A stretch of DNA of 62,000 nucleotides, taken from positions 840,001 to 902,000 of the forward strand of contig JACVTC010000069.1 of assembly GCA_016946835.1 (NCBI GenBank). The letters run 5' to 3'. Below are positions 1 through 10,686 of the stretch, piece by piece (position 1 is the first letter of the stretch; the number at the start of each line of letters is the position of its first letter). The notes under the pieces were generated by a model. It was not told the DNA's origin, did no database searches, and saw nothing but the letters and a program-made list of their open reading frames with translations. This stretch comes from Neocallimastix lanati (nom. inval.). Its lineage: Eukaryota > Neocallimastigomycota > Neocallimastigomycetes > Neocallimastigales > Neocallimastigaceae. The translations under genes were made by a program, and so were the position numbers.

Positions 1-12
1 TAAATTGATTAA

Positions 13-43
<31 letters not shown>

Positions 44-837
44 TCAAAGAATTTATATATTTTATATTCAATATTTTTATTTTATATTCAATATTTTTAT
101 TCTTATTCTTTTTTTTTTTTTTTTTTTTTTTTTGTTTATTGAATAATTTTTTTTTTTTTTTTAATTAATTATTCAAATATTTTGATATTTAATTATAGCC
201 TTAAAAAAATTAATAAATTCTAAAAACTTTGAAGGGCGGGGTTCGAATCCTCGGCATGGCACCAAATAATCGGATGAGGTTTCTATCGGGGATAGCGCAT
301 TTCGGAACCGCACGTGAATAAATAAAAGCCACATATTTTTAAGATGGCGTATTATATATATTTTTTTATATAAATAAATAATTAAATAATAATTAAATAA
401 ATATTTTATTTTATAATAATTTTATAAAAAAATAAAAAAAATAAAAAACTAAAAAAAATAAAAAAATAAAAAAAAATAAAAAAAATAAAAAAATAAAAAA
501 AATAAAAAAAATAAAAAAATAAAAAAATAAAAAAAATAAAAAAAATAAAAAAAATAAAAAAAATAAAAAAATAAAAAAAATAAAAAAAATAAAAAAATAA
601 AAAAAATAAAAAAATAAAAAAATAAAAAAAATAAAAAAAATAAAAAAAAATAAAAAAATAAAAAAAATAAAAAAATAAAAAAAATAAAAAAAATAAAAAA
701 AATAAAAAAATAAAAAAAATAAAAAAATAAAAAAAAAATAAAAAAATAAATATAAGATTAAAAAAACAAAATAAAATAAAATATTTTATAAAATATTTTC
801 AATTTATTTATATTTAAAACTGTAATTTTTTATTATA
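1..837. repeat. AT-rich low-complexity DNA with A6-9T microsatellite
   Basis: No gene is seen. Positions 420-760 are a long run of A-tracts of 6 to 9 bases separated by single T residues. The rest is A/T homopolymer apart from a short GC-richer island at 230-345, described separately. Confidence 0.85.
237..355 (+). other. tRNA T-arm-like fragment followed by MITE-like end
   Basis: A five-base-pair stem (237-241 with 249-253, one G-T pair) encloses a perfect T-loop TTCGAAT at 242-248. It is followed by a 7-base acceptor-like strand (254-260) and ACCA. No matching 5' acceptor, D-arm or anticodon arm lies upstream, so this is only a tRNA 3'-end-like scrap. The next ~60 bases (about 295-355) resemble the terminus of the MITE at 29789-30110: a CGCATTTCGG-type start and then AAAGCCACATATTTTTAA. 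Seen directly; origin unknown. Confidence 0.45.
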
Positions 838-1130
838 TGATATAAAACAAATATGTGTATGAACATATTTGTATATTTAATATTAATTATTAAATATTAA
901 ATTTATATCTTGATAATAATTATTTTATTTTATTTTATTTCAATATGTATTATTATAATTATAATAATTATAATACTTTATTTCATATAAAATTTATATA
1001 TTTCTATATATTAGAATACATAATTAATATATTACCTATTTCTTATAAATAGATTAGATTATTTATATTAGAAATAGAGAACTCTCTTGTAAATTTTTAG
1101 GAATTAGAATTATTATTTTAATTGTACGAA
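838..1130 (+). repeat. Left LTR of element C
   Basis: This begins TGATATAAAAC and ends around TACGAA. It matches 3334-3629 almost base for base, with a 2-base indel near 920 and a few substitutions. It starts with TG but does not end in a clear CA. Confidence 0.75.
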
Positions 1131-1173
1131 TATTATAATTTTATTAATAAAATTTACTAAACTACCATTATTT

Positions 1174-1280
1174 AAAACCCACTGCTTATAAATTATTGCA
1201 CATAAAAGTCCCGCATATCAAAAAATGGGGAAATATCGGGGATGTGCTGTGTAAAAAGTAATTTATAAGTAGTGGTGTTT
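1174..1280 (+). other. Long three-tier hairpin in element C leader
   Basis: The outer stem pairs 1179-1195 with 1259-1275 (17 pairs, one G-T) and extends outward past one bulge. A second stem pairs GCACAT (1198-1203) with ATGTGC (1242-1247). A third pairs CCCGCATAT (1210-1218) with ATATCGGGG (1233-1241), with mismatches. It lies just downstream of the left LTR, where retroelements often carry packaging or dimerisation structures. It could also be a small fold-back insertion. Confidence 0.55.
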
Positions 1281-1621
1281 TGTGATTTTATTAATTATTT
1301 ATAAATTCGTTACACTTTCTTTTCATTTAGGATTAATATTTTATTTAGGATTAATATTTTATTTAAGAAATAATTTAGGATATAATTTTTTTTTTGGTTG
1401 TTTATAGTTATTTTATCTTAGGTGAAGAGAGAATTATACAATATAAGTTATTTCATTTATTTTAGTATAGATAAAATAAATTGTTTTAAAATATATTAAT
1501 ATTTGGAGATTTAATCATTATTTATTAAAAAAAAAAAAAAAAAAAAAAAGAATTATATATAAATTTTTAAAATATATAATTTTAATAAAGAAACATTATT
1601 ATTATTAATTAATTGTTAACA

Positions 1622-2690
1622 ATGAGAAATAACAATTTTACTGGCCATCGGGTAGACACTGGGCCCCTTCCAAGAATTACTGGATCTAATAGAAACGCTG
1701 AAATTTGGAAGTTTAAAATTAATGATTGGTTTAAAAAGAAAGCATTGCTACCGATGAAGATAAATATAGTTACATAATTATGGCTGCTGAAGATGACATC
1801 GTGAAGGTAATTATGGAAAAAGCAAGAGAGGTAAATAGAACTCTTACTTTAGATGAATGTGTTGTTCTCATAAAAAAAAGATATTGGAGGGAAAACCAAA
1901 GGGATAATAATTATGAAAATATATTACAAGAATCTCACTGGAGAAATAAAAAAAGTTTAAACAATTATTAAAATTATTCATCTAATATACAGCCAATGGA
2001 TACATATATTAATAGCTTTAGTAATTCATTGAATAAAGGAAATAATAGAATATCTATTAACAGTTCTTCCAACAACTACAATGGATACATTGTTAATAGT
2101 AATTATAGTAATTATAATGATAATACATTTAACACATGGAGTGGAAATAGTAATCAGGGAAATTTTAGGAATTATAAAAGATTTAATATGAATGATAATA
2201 ACAATAATTTAAATATTAGCAATGAAAATTATAATAACAGTAATAATAATTTTTACAATTTAAGAAAAAGGAAAATTTTAATACCAAATTTAAATAATAA
2301 TTCAACAATTAATAATAGTAATAAAGGCAATAATTATGTAGGAAATGACAACAACAACAAAGAGAATAACAATATTAATAATATTAATGAAAATGTAATT
2401 AATAATAATTCAATCAATAATATTGTCAATAATAGTATATCTAATTTGGTCACAAATAATAATATTAACAATAATAAAAATGACGCGTTGGATAAAACAG
2501 TAAATGTAGAACAAAATAAATCAAACGCGTTAAAAAATGGGTAATTTCAGAGGAAATAATAAAATAGGAAATGCTAATAATGGAAATGTGAAACAAATAA
2601 TAATAGTATAATTACTAAAGAAGAAAATAAAAATAATTCCAATGGTAATGAAGATATTAAGAAAAATCAAAATAATAATATATAAATTAA
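1622..2690 (+). pseudogene. Gag-like protein of element C, frameshifted
   Basis: The reading frame opens at the ATG at 1622. It encodes about 44 residues, including an 'ITGSNRNAEIWKFKINDW' segment typical of the start of retrotransposon Gag capsid regions. A frameshift near 1752 moves it into the frame of the next 75 or so residues (basic and Glu-rich, capsid-like). A stop at 1969-1971 follows, then a frame of 182 codons (1996-2544) dominated by Asn, Ser and Tyr. More Asn/Lys-rich coding continues in pieces toward 3245. No CCHC zinc knuckle was seen. Gag identity is inferred from the N-terminal segment and from the position between two LTRs; the Asn-rich tail has no recognisable function. Confidence 0.5.
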
Positions 2691-3333
2691 TAATTTTATA
2701 ACAATAAAAATTAAAACTATTGATAATAATGAAAATAATAATTTAAATAATAAAAAGAATAAAGATAATAATGATATTATTGAGAATTCTAAAAATATAA
2801 TTTATAAAAAAAAATAGTAATAAAAATGTAAATGAAGAAATAAATGTTAAAGAATCTGTACAAGTTGATAATATTAACAGTAGTTTTACTAAAGAATCAA
2901 AAATTATTGATAATAAAAATTCAAAAATAAACAATATTCAAATTATTCCAAATAATAATAATAACAAGCATTGTATAAATAAAAAGTATTCAGTTAATAA
3001 TAAAAATTCTCCGATTGATTTTAGTAAAATTATAAATATATATAGTGATAAGAAAATAAAAATTAAAATTAAAAAGAATATTAAAATTCTACTTATTGGT
3101 ATTCAAAATATTGGTAAAAATAAAATAAATATTAATAAATTAATGATTCCCAAACCTGAGATCGCATTAAAGGATATTATTATTTATAGCAACAATCGCG
3201 TTGATACCAAACGAACAATTAGGAATTATAGATATAAAAGAAAATAAAAATTTAAATTATTATTTATAGTAATTAAACCTTATATTTTCTTTTATAAAAA
3301 AATATATAGTTTAATTTTTAGCAAGGGCATTTC

Positions 3334-3629
3334 TGATATAAAACAAATATGTGTATGAACATATTTGTATATTTAATATTAATTATTAAATATTAAATTT
3401 ATATCTTTTTGATAATAATTATTTTATTTTATTTTATTTCAATATGTATTATTATAATTATAATAATTATAATACTTTATTTCATATAAAATTTATATAT
3501 TTATATATATTAGAATACATAATTACTATATTACCTATTTCTTATAAATAGATTAGATTATTTATATTAGAAATAGAGAACTCTCTTGTAAATTTTTAGG
3601 AATTAGAATTATTATTTTAATTATACGAA
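3334..3629 (+). repeat. Right LTR of element C
   Basis: Direct repeat of 838-1130. The last bases, TACGAACAACAC, merge into gypsy copy A, whose equivalent sequence in copy G is CACGAACAATAC. The exact boundary is therefore uncertain by a few bases. Confidence 0.7.
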
Positions 3630-5777
3630 CAACACAAGGTAACCTGCCGGAGATTAAGATCTTCATATAAACCCTTTAGAAGATTTTCATCTATATATTC
3701 CTTTAGCGCTTTTTCTTCTCTAGGACTCATAGTGTAAATAGCTCCCTTATAAAGTGGTGCGTCAGGCTCTAACTCAATCTTGCAGTCATACTGCCTGCGC
3801 TCTGGCAATGTCTCAGCGATTTCTTCATTGAAGGCTCCGATTAAGTCCCCGTAGTACTTATCTATTATTTCGCCTATTGACAGCAGCTTTTCCAGGCCCA
3901 CTTTCTTTATTGTTTCTTCCACAGAATCCTTTTGGGTCAACATAGCTAAATGATCCTTCTTCTGGCTATCTTTTTGATAAACATTTTCCGTAGGGTTTTT
4001 ATCAATTTATTCTCCTTTAGATTTTTGGTTTTTTGTGATTTGAACCAATCTGCCCATCTGTCGTAATCTACTTAGTAATCATAGTAATCTAAAGTATATT
4101 CAATTCCTCTCTCACTGTAAAATTGCCCTGTTAAATCGTATAACGTGTCTTTTAGTTTTTGGTTATCAATAACCTCTTTAATAATCTTGGTAATTATCAT
4201 TGTAGGTTGAATCTCCTGTTTCACAGCTATTTCTTTATCTTTTTGTATTTGTACAATGCAGATATTTTCACCTTCAAATTCTCCTAATGAATCTACTTCT
4301 AGTAACCCTGGCCTTTCGACATTTACCTTGTAAACTTTTGGTTGCTGGTCATGGACGTCAGTCTTCCTGTAGATGAGGTGTCTATCCATGAACCTAAAGC
4401 CCAATATAATTGTTCTTGGCATAGCCTCGGCTAGCCCGCTTCTAGTGTTAAAGTCATACTATTTGACTTTACCAGTACGCTCTTCGATCAGCTTGACTTT
4501 TATTTGAAACTCCTCCATTACTTGCGGTATCAGCACTTTACCAGCGGCAGTAGTAAACGTTAAAGGATGGTCTTCTCTCTTGAATTCCATCTCCTTAACT
4601 AATTGCGGATGGATCATATTGATTTGTGATCCAGTATTGCACATTTAAATTTTGGAGCTCCTCTTTGGTACGAAGGTTGTTTATTTTAGCCTCAGGCACA
4701 AATTCTTCGTAATCAGACCCATCTTGCATCAGGAATGTTCTCTTAGGGATTGGATTATTGCTGCTAGTACAGGAGTCTTTGTAGTAATTTTGTCTTTCGC
4801 TTGGTCTCGTACCAACATCTTTACCACCGTTGTGGTTATTATCTCTTTTGTTCTTATCGTAATTGCTTGGTTTAGTAGACTCTCTTCTTCTAAAATTTCT
4901 CTTATCGCCTTGTCGATTGTTGCTGTTCCTCCTTCTCTTAGCTTCTATATCTTTGGAGGGTCTTCGCGGATCCATCATTCCTAGCAGGGCCATGATGGCT
5001 ATTTTCCTCTAACGGTTATATTCATATTACTACAAGTATTCATTCTTGTAATCCGCGGGGAATGTGTAACATCTTTTTAAACATGCTACGTAATCTTCTA
5101 GGGTTTTGTTTTTCGTCAGCTAGGTCATAGAAGGCTTCTCGAACCGAGGGTTTTACTTGTTGTACTAAGAGTAGATGTTTGGTTTTTTCCGAAAGTTGCA
5201 TTATTCTACTTAGTCGGTTGAACTCTGAGAGGTATTCGTAGACTTTTCCCCATTCATGTCTAAGCTTTAGCATCGCAATCTTCACCTCCTCAAGAGTTCG
5301 CTCTTGAACTCCTTAAGCAACCTGTCCATTAATCTTTGTAGTTGTGGTTCGTCTCTCTGCTTGAACATCTCATCCATCACTTTTTTGCAGTTTCTTGTAA
5401 GTGGTCCTCGATGAAGTACAACATTGCCGTGGGCTCGCTTTGGTAGTACTTCTGGTGCCTACCAAAGTACCTTTTGAGCTTTTCAATAAATGATTCTACA
5501 TCCACTGTTTCATCATTGAACATTGGGATGTCTCTTTCGTACTCCGCAGGGTATGCATCTGTCATCACCACGTTTTCCATCGCCCTTCTCTTAAGTATAG
5601 GTTACGTGGGTTGGTAATAAGTTCGATATTTTGCTTCTTTCGTATCTATATGTAATGGGAAGGATTTACTTGTCAACGTCTGTGCCCTATTTTGATTTTT
5701 CCAAGCCAGCTTTCCCAGTCGCTCGATCTCGTGCTGTTGAGCATGATTAATAGCCATTAGTTTTTCAATCTTTTATG
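3626..5777 (-). pseudogene. Gypsy gag-pol relic, copy A
   Basis: Reading leftward, this relic matches copy G from the Gag coiled-coil end (equivalent of G residue ~262) through capsid, the basic region, protease (DTGS conserved as NTGS at about 4634-4645) and the linker into the first part of reverse transcriptase. It stops where RT meets the right LTR of element C. Several stops and frameshifts break it, for example a TAA near 4072 where copy G has Leu. A TAG at 4459-4461 sits exactly where copy G has TGA at 22202-22204. The Gag end is joined to a CCCTAA array at 5778. It is the same family as G, clearly older, and fragmentary. Confidence 0.88.
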
Positions 5778-5798
5778 AACCCTAACCCTAACCCTAAC
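5778..5798 (+). repeat. Interstitial telomere-like CCCTAA array
   Basis: Three perfect CCCTAA units with a partial unit lie exactly where homology between copy A and copy G ends. TTAGGG is the usual fungal telomere repeat, so this is likely a healed break or a captured telomere fragment. Confidence 0.8.
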
Positions 5799-6030
5799 TT
5801 TAGCTGGAAGTGTAGATCAGTTAAGAAATGAAACATCTGAAATATGCTCTAACATCGTCTCAGGTATAAATGAAAACTTCTTTTCTAAAGAAGATCCCCA
5901 ACGATATCATGAAAAAATAATGGAGTTTGGTTCTTATAATCATGTACATGCTGATATAATATCTTTCCTAAACTCTTTAAAAAATGCAACTTTTTTATTT
6001 TTTTGTTTGTTTTTTGTTTTGTTTTGTTTT
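5799..6030 (+). pseudogene. Orphan coding fragment after the telomeric array
   Basis: From the last CCCTAA unit a forward frame stays open for about 65 residues of normal composition (it begins LAGSVDQLRNETSEI). It then runs into a T-rich tract that would encode a Phe/Leu string. There is no start codon, and composition changes abruptly at ~5993. This is probably the 3' part of a gene broken at the telomere-like junction. The product is not recognised. Confidence 0.35.
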
Positions 6031-6060
6031 GTTTTATCTCTTTCTATATATTTTTTGACC

Positions 6061-6276
6061 TTAACAATTTATCCAACAATTAATATCTCCAGCACCTAAA
6101 CCAGAAATATACGCAACAAAACAGGTGATACAGCCACACCTTAGACAGTTATAACAGGCAGTTATTCCAACATAATAAGTAGAGCATCCTAGCATTTTCT
6201 TCCGATCAAAAGTATCGTTACGTTTGGTAAAGTCATATTCATCTTTTGCATATAGTGAATTGGTCAAGAGAAGAAC
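6061..6276 (-). CDS. Secreted Cys-rich small protein, last exon
   Basis: The reverse frame reads VLLLTNSLYA, like the end of a signal peptide. A ~30-residue charged linker follows, then a hydrophobic Cys/Gly-rich tail with eight cysteines (pattern C-x8-C-x2-C-x2-C-x-C-x2-C-x14-C-x3-C). An AG precedes the frame at 6277-6278, and a GTAAGA donor-like site lies about 50 bases further upstream (near 6326). This suggests a short intron separating a first exon that starts the signal peptide. No convincing ATG was found for that exon, so the gene may be dead. It resembles in style the broken gene at 55939-56442. Function unknown; a bacteriocin-like or structural secreted peptide is only a guess. Confidence 0.5.
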   Translation of the reverse strand, partial: VLLLTNSLYAKDEYDFTKRNDTFDRKKMLGCSTYYVGITACYNCLRCGCITCFVAYISGLGAGDINCWINC

Positions 6277-6549
6277 CTAATATATAAATAATGTAAATAA
6301 AAAAAGTATGAAAAATTTTATTTCTTACAAAAGTAAAAGTTTTAATTTTTTTATAAAGTATTAAAATAAATTATCTAACTATTTGGATTTTGTTTTTATG
6401 TTTATTTTTTATTTCGATGTATTTATATTTTTTTTCTAATACTTAAATTTTAAAGATTTAAAAGAAATTATATATATATCCTTATTACTACCATCGTTAA
6501 AAAAATCTATTAAACAGTCTATTTTTGATTTTAAAATTTTTTTATTTCC

Positions 6550-6625
6550 AGTTTGTACCTCAGTTGGTATCAGCCACTCAGGAGGAGTGGAAATATTGAG
6601 GTGGTGAATACTTCCTTTTTATAAA
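6550..6625 (+). other. Degenerate tRNA-like fold
   Basis: The sequence contains a D-arm-like CCTCAGTTGGTA and a perfect five-pair anticodon-type hairpin (CCACT, loop CAGGAGG, AGTGG). A seven-base variable segment and a five-pair T-arm-like hairpin (GAGGT, loop GGTGAAT, ACTTC, one G-T) follow. No acceptor stem pairs, U33 is missing and the T-loop is abnormal, so it is not a functional tRNA. It may be a tRNA-derived repeat head or pseudogene. Confidence 0.35.
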
Positions 6626-6925
6626 GGTATATCAATCCCTATTGGGTGACGTTACTGTGTGTTTTAGCATATTATTGTTGAGAATTTTAGTAGTACTACT
6701 TCTAATAGTGCTTCTCCAGTTCGTAATTTCCCTTTTGAAGGGAGACCAATATAACCTAACCCATAATGTTTCACTGACAATTGCATAAATGTCAGAAAGT
6801 TTGCTATTTAGTATAATATATCTAAATGGTCACATGAAATCATGTTCTCTAATGCTAGTAATTCCTTTATATATATACAGTACTAGCGTAACCCTTTCAA
6901 CTAGTTCAGTATTTATTCTAATATA

Positions 6926-7087
6926 TAAATAAGAGAAATACTTACCTGTAACCCTAACCACATACTCGGTAAAAGTCTCTTGTGAAGAAAACATAGAAAA
7001 TGGTCATAGTGCAGGTTCCAACTCGGTCATTATGTATGACAGCCCACGGACTAACAACAAGGATAGAACCTGGTTCGACTTTGCGTA
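6926..7087 (+). pseudogene. Orphan coding fragment cut by LTR-B1
   Basis: A forward frame of about 50 residues with balanced composition (it contains AGSNSVIMYDSPRTNNKD) runs from just after a stop near 6925 to the LTR that starts at 7088. Codon use is much less AT-biased than the surroundings. The LTR apparently interrupted it. The product is not recognised, and no continuation was found past the LTR. Confidence 0.3.
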
Positions 7088-8049
7088 TGTAAAAAATATT
7101 AATTATTTATTAATAATAATATTTCTTAGTCTTTATAATTATTGATAATAATTATAAATTTATTTAAATTATAACTAATTCATGTATTGAGATACTATTA
7201 TCAAATTTATTATAATTATAATTATTCATACACTAAAATAATATTAGAAAACTTATTTAATAATTATTATATATATATTTATTAATATTATTAATTTTTA
7301 TTTAGTTATTCATTTAATTATTAATTTAATGTAAACATTAGTTTTATTTATTTTTTTACATTGTATGTTTAAAAGAACAATTAATAAGTTTCAGTATTTT
7401 TTATAATTCTATATTCTAATTTAAAGATAGTTTTATGTTAATAAGTTTATATTAGATTTTAAAAATGATATTTAGAAAAATAGATTAAATTAGATCATTC
7501 CGGTTATTATTTATTTTTACTTTTATTTGATGATCTAAATTAAAATTTAAAAAATCGATATTTTAAGGTTTTATCCAAATATAAATTAATATATTTGGTT
7601 TTACTTAATATATACGATGATCGATATGAATAGAATATCGATTAAAGCTTATCTAGTTTTTTCTTCTAATTTTTTTCTAGATAAGATATTTTTTAAGATT
7701 AGAAAACCTTTTTTATTTAACCTTATTTCCAAAAAAAATATAAATGAGGCTCATGATTTCCCTTTAAGAAATCAAGAGTTATTATTATAAAAAAATAGTT
7801 ATAATAACAATTTATATTTTTAATTTTTATAAATTAATAAAAGAATTTTATTCAAAAAACATATTTTAAAAAAAAACAAATCTAAACAAATATTTCTTCT
7901 TTTGTTTTTGTGTTATTATTATAATTAATTTTATAATAAACTCGAAAGGTAAAATATTTATTTTATTTTATTTTCTCAACTTAATGAATTAGTCGTTAAG
8001 TTGTAGTTAATAATTCTATTTTAAGTTAGTTCTTAATAGAATTATTACA
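7088..8049 (+). mobile_element. Solo LTR, family B, copy 1
   Basis: This is homologous to 26874-27731 along its length, including TGTAAAAAAT at the start, GATGATCGATATGAATAGAA in the middle and AATAGAATTATTACA at the end. It starts TG and ends CA. No matching target-site duplication exists: GCGTA lies on the left, and one base on the right separates it from the next LTR. Confidence 0.8.
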
Positions 8050-8050
8050 T

Positions 8051-8606
8051 TGTAACAGATACATGATAACATTAAGCCTATCCAATGATAGTTCTTTGGC
8101 TAAGTAACTTATCTATAAACAGTTAGCAATTCTAGCTAATCAAATAAAATCTTTTCTTAAACATCGTACATTAAATTTTACCATTTTATAGTTCATTTTA
8201 TATTTAGTTATTTAGTTATATATAGTTTTAATTGTTGATTAGTAAATCATGTTATATTAAATTAATTATCAATCATTAAATTATTTACATGTATAAAAAT
8301 AATTGTACTTGTAGCTGTATCTGTGACGCACTAGCGTTACTCTTAACGTAAATTGTTAATAAATATTAATATTAATAAATAAAAATTAATAATTAAAAAT
8401 AAATAAAATATTTTAATGTAACCCCAGTAACTAATAACGAATAGAGTTATAAAGTACTGCGCTATATTTTTAAGTGTTTAGGGTAAATAATTATAGTTAA
8501 TTTTGGTGTTTATTTTAACAACTAGAATAGAGAGGTGCTAAGTTATCTTAGCATTTAAAATAATTATTATTCGTTATATTAGTTTATAATGAACTTACCT
8601 TTTACA
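8051..8606 (+). mobile_element. Solo gypsy LTR, family G, forward
   Basis: This is a 556-bp match, in reverse-complement sense, to the LTRs of copy G (25066-25624). It starts TGTAACAGATACATG and ends CCTTTTACA. No gypsy leader or gag follows, so it is a solo LTR. Its left edge abuts LTR-B1 with a single T between them. Confidence 0.85.
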
Positions 8607-9584
8607 CTTTGTGTTGATAAAGAATGTTCAAATAATGTTATTTTGGCTATTCATCATACATAATTCATTTAACCCTTGCACAAATTATTTGATTCTTTAT
8701 TTCTTTGGAACTTTCTATATTCTAATAATATAATCTTTATTCCTAATTAGTACTTATTAAATTATAAAATTTCAAAATAATATTAATATTAAATCTGTAT
8801 CAATATTATTTTTATTATCAAAAACTTATTATTATTAATATCCTTATCAATATTTTATAGTCTCTTTAATCATTATTTTATTAATACCTTATCAAAATTT
8901 TATCAATATTTTTTTATTAATTTTAAACTTATTAATATTATTTATTTCTATGGAAACCTCCAAATTAAAAATTTTATTAATGATTATTAATAAAAATTAT
9001 ATTTAAAAAAGAAAAAATATATATTGTTATTATATGCTTTTACTATAAACAATATTATAAATTCAAAGAAATTATTATAAACTTTGTATTAGCAATTTAA
9101 ATATTACTGTTTGTCCAAAAGTAGTAAAATTAAACATTATAATTAAATAAATATTACCACAGAATCAAATTTTGTAAAATAATAAAAAATCTTTTAAAAT
9201 ATATCATTAAGTAGTTAGTAATAAATAATTAGTTATTGATTAATATAATTATAATTTATTATAAGTTAACTAATAATTAGAATAATAATTAAAAAATAAT
9301 ATAAAAATATTTAATAATTATAAAAATTTCATAATGTAAAGAAATGGCTTTAACATTTCTATTATTTTAAAAAAATATAAATAACTTAAAAAAAAAAAAG
9401 AGAAAAATAATAATTTATAATTGTAATTTTTTTAATATTATAATTTTTTTTAAACTATTGTAGTATTTAATAATTTTTAATAAATAAAAGATTTATAAAA
9501 GAAAAATATAAAATTTTTGTATATTTATTTTCTTAATGTATATATTTTTACTTATTTTTATTTTCCCTCTCCAAACCTTAACAG
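8607..9584. other. AT-rich spacer
   Basis: No coding frame, LTR or structured element was recognised between the solo LTR and the 5' LTR of copy B. Confidence 0.6.
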
Positions 9585-10023
9585 TATAACAGATACATGG
9601 TTAAATTATGACTATTCAATGATAACATCGTGGTAGTGTAACGTATCTTGAAACAGTTAGTAATTTCCAGCTAATTAAATAAAATCTTAGTTTAATCTTG
9701 TACATTAAATGTACAATTATTTTATTATATTTATTAATTTTTATATATAGTTTAATTTATTTTAAATAGTTTAATAAATAATTTGAAAGTTTGAATAAAT
9801 ATATATCCAATCACTAAATATGCTATCTTGCATAAATATATTATGTAATTGAATATGTAACTTACTTGTATTACTATTAAATGTAATTTATCGTATCAAG
9901 TATTATAGATAGAATAAAAAATAATTTAGTATTCAACAACTCGAATAGAGAGGTGTTGAATTATCCTAGCCTTTATTTACTTATTATTCATTATTTTAGT
10001 TCATATTAAACTTACCTTTTATA
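9585..10023 (+). repeat. 5' LTR of gypsy copy B
   Basis: This is a diverged, internally deleted version of the G LTR. It starts TATAACAGATACATGG (TG mutated to TA) and ends CTTACCTTTTATA. It is followed by a leader beginning ATAGTAA, like the leader of copy G. Confidence 0.8.
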
Positions 10024-10664
10024 ATAGTAACACTATAACACTATAAAATTAAATTACCGATAATAAATAAATTTAAAACAAACGCTAATATTTTAATAAA
10101 TAAGTAATTTTATAATTGAAAATAGTAATAATATTTGTTAGAACTTTTAGCATTAAGTTAAAAGTTATTGTTTATGTACTTTTTGAATTTGAAAAATTTT
10201 GATCAAATCTTACACCACAATAGGTAGAGATTAAGCCACAATTTTTTCAAAAAAAATAAAATTTTAACTTTAAATTAAAATTTTTGTTTGAATATAAAAA
10301 CAAGTATTTAATAATAATATAATTTAATCTTATTCAATCATATTAAATATCTAATAATTATAAAATTAAATAAATTTATGATTTAAAATAACAAACTTTT
10401 TTTAAATTTTAATAAATATATAATGATATAATAAAATATTAAAAAAAATAATTATTCTTAAAGTGTTCTTATATATAAAAATTTGTGTTTTAACAATTAT
10501 GATAAAAAATTTAATATTTTGAAAATTTCGTATAAGTGAAATATTATTTTATAATAATTTAATTATAATTTATTATTTAACTTAAAAATTTAAAATTTTT
10601 GGAAATATTGATTTTTAATTAATAAAAATTTCACATATTACCAAATAAAATCCACTTTTTCTAT
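10024..10664 (+). other. Leader region of gypsy copy B
   Basis: Non-coding. It aligns patchily with the copy G leader, for example a TTACACCACAATAGGTAGAG segment against TTACGCCACAATACGTAGCG in G. The homology jumps to mid-gag at the telomere-like repeat at 10665. Confidence 0.6.
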
Positions 10665-10686
10665 CCCTAATCCCTAACCCCTAAAA
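10665..10686 (+). repeat. Degenerate CCCTAA array at gag deletion junction
   Basis: CCCTAA-T-CCCTAA-CCCCTAAAA lies exactly where copy B jumps from leader sequence to gag (equivalent of G residue ~276). This parallels the perfect array at the gag break of copy A. Confidence 0.65.

Larger units (their letters stand above)
838..3629 (+). mobile_element. Small LTR retroelement, family C, with decayed Gag
   Basis: Two direct repeats of about 295 bp (838-1130 and 3334-3629) bracket 2.2 kb. The internal part starts with a strong hairpin (1174-1280), then a frameshifted Gag-like reading frame with a very Asn-rich tail. I see no reverse transcriptase, RNase H or integrase. This suggests a non-autonomous, gag-only element moved in trans. 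The right LTR abuts the gypsy relic of copy A exactly, so C inserted into it or recombined with it. No clean target-site duplication was found. Confidence 0.65.

Noticed and set aside
265-320. Hammerhead-like ribozyme (GGATGAGG ... CGGAACC)
   Set aside because: The invariant CUGAUGA and GAAA cores are absent and the stems do not form.
4652-4984. Forward open frame of 110 codons
   Set aside because: Antisense shadow of the gypsy copy A gag; the equivalent shadow occurs over copy G gag (22131-22738).
6926-7100. Exon ending at a GTATGT donor (7085-7090)
   Set aside because: The GTATGT spans the start of LTR-B1, so the apparent donor site is created by the insertion edge.
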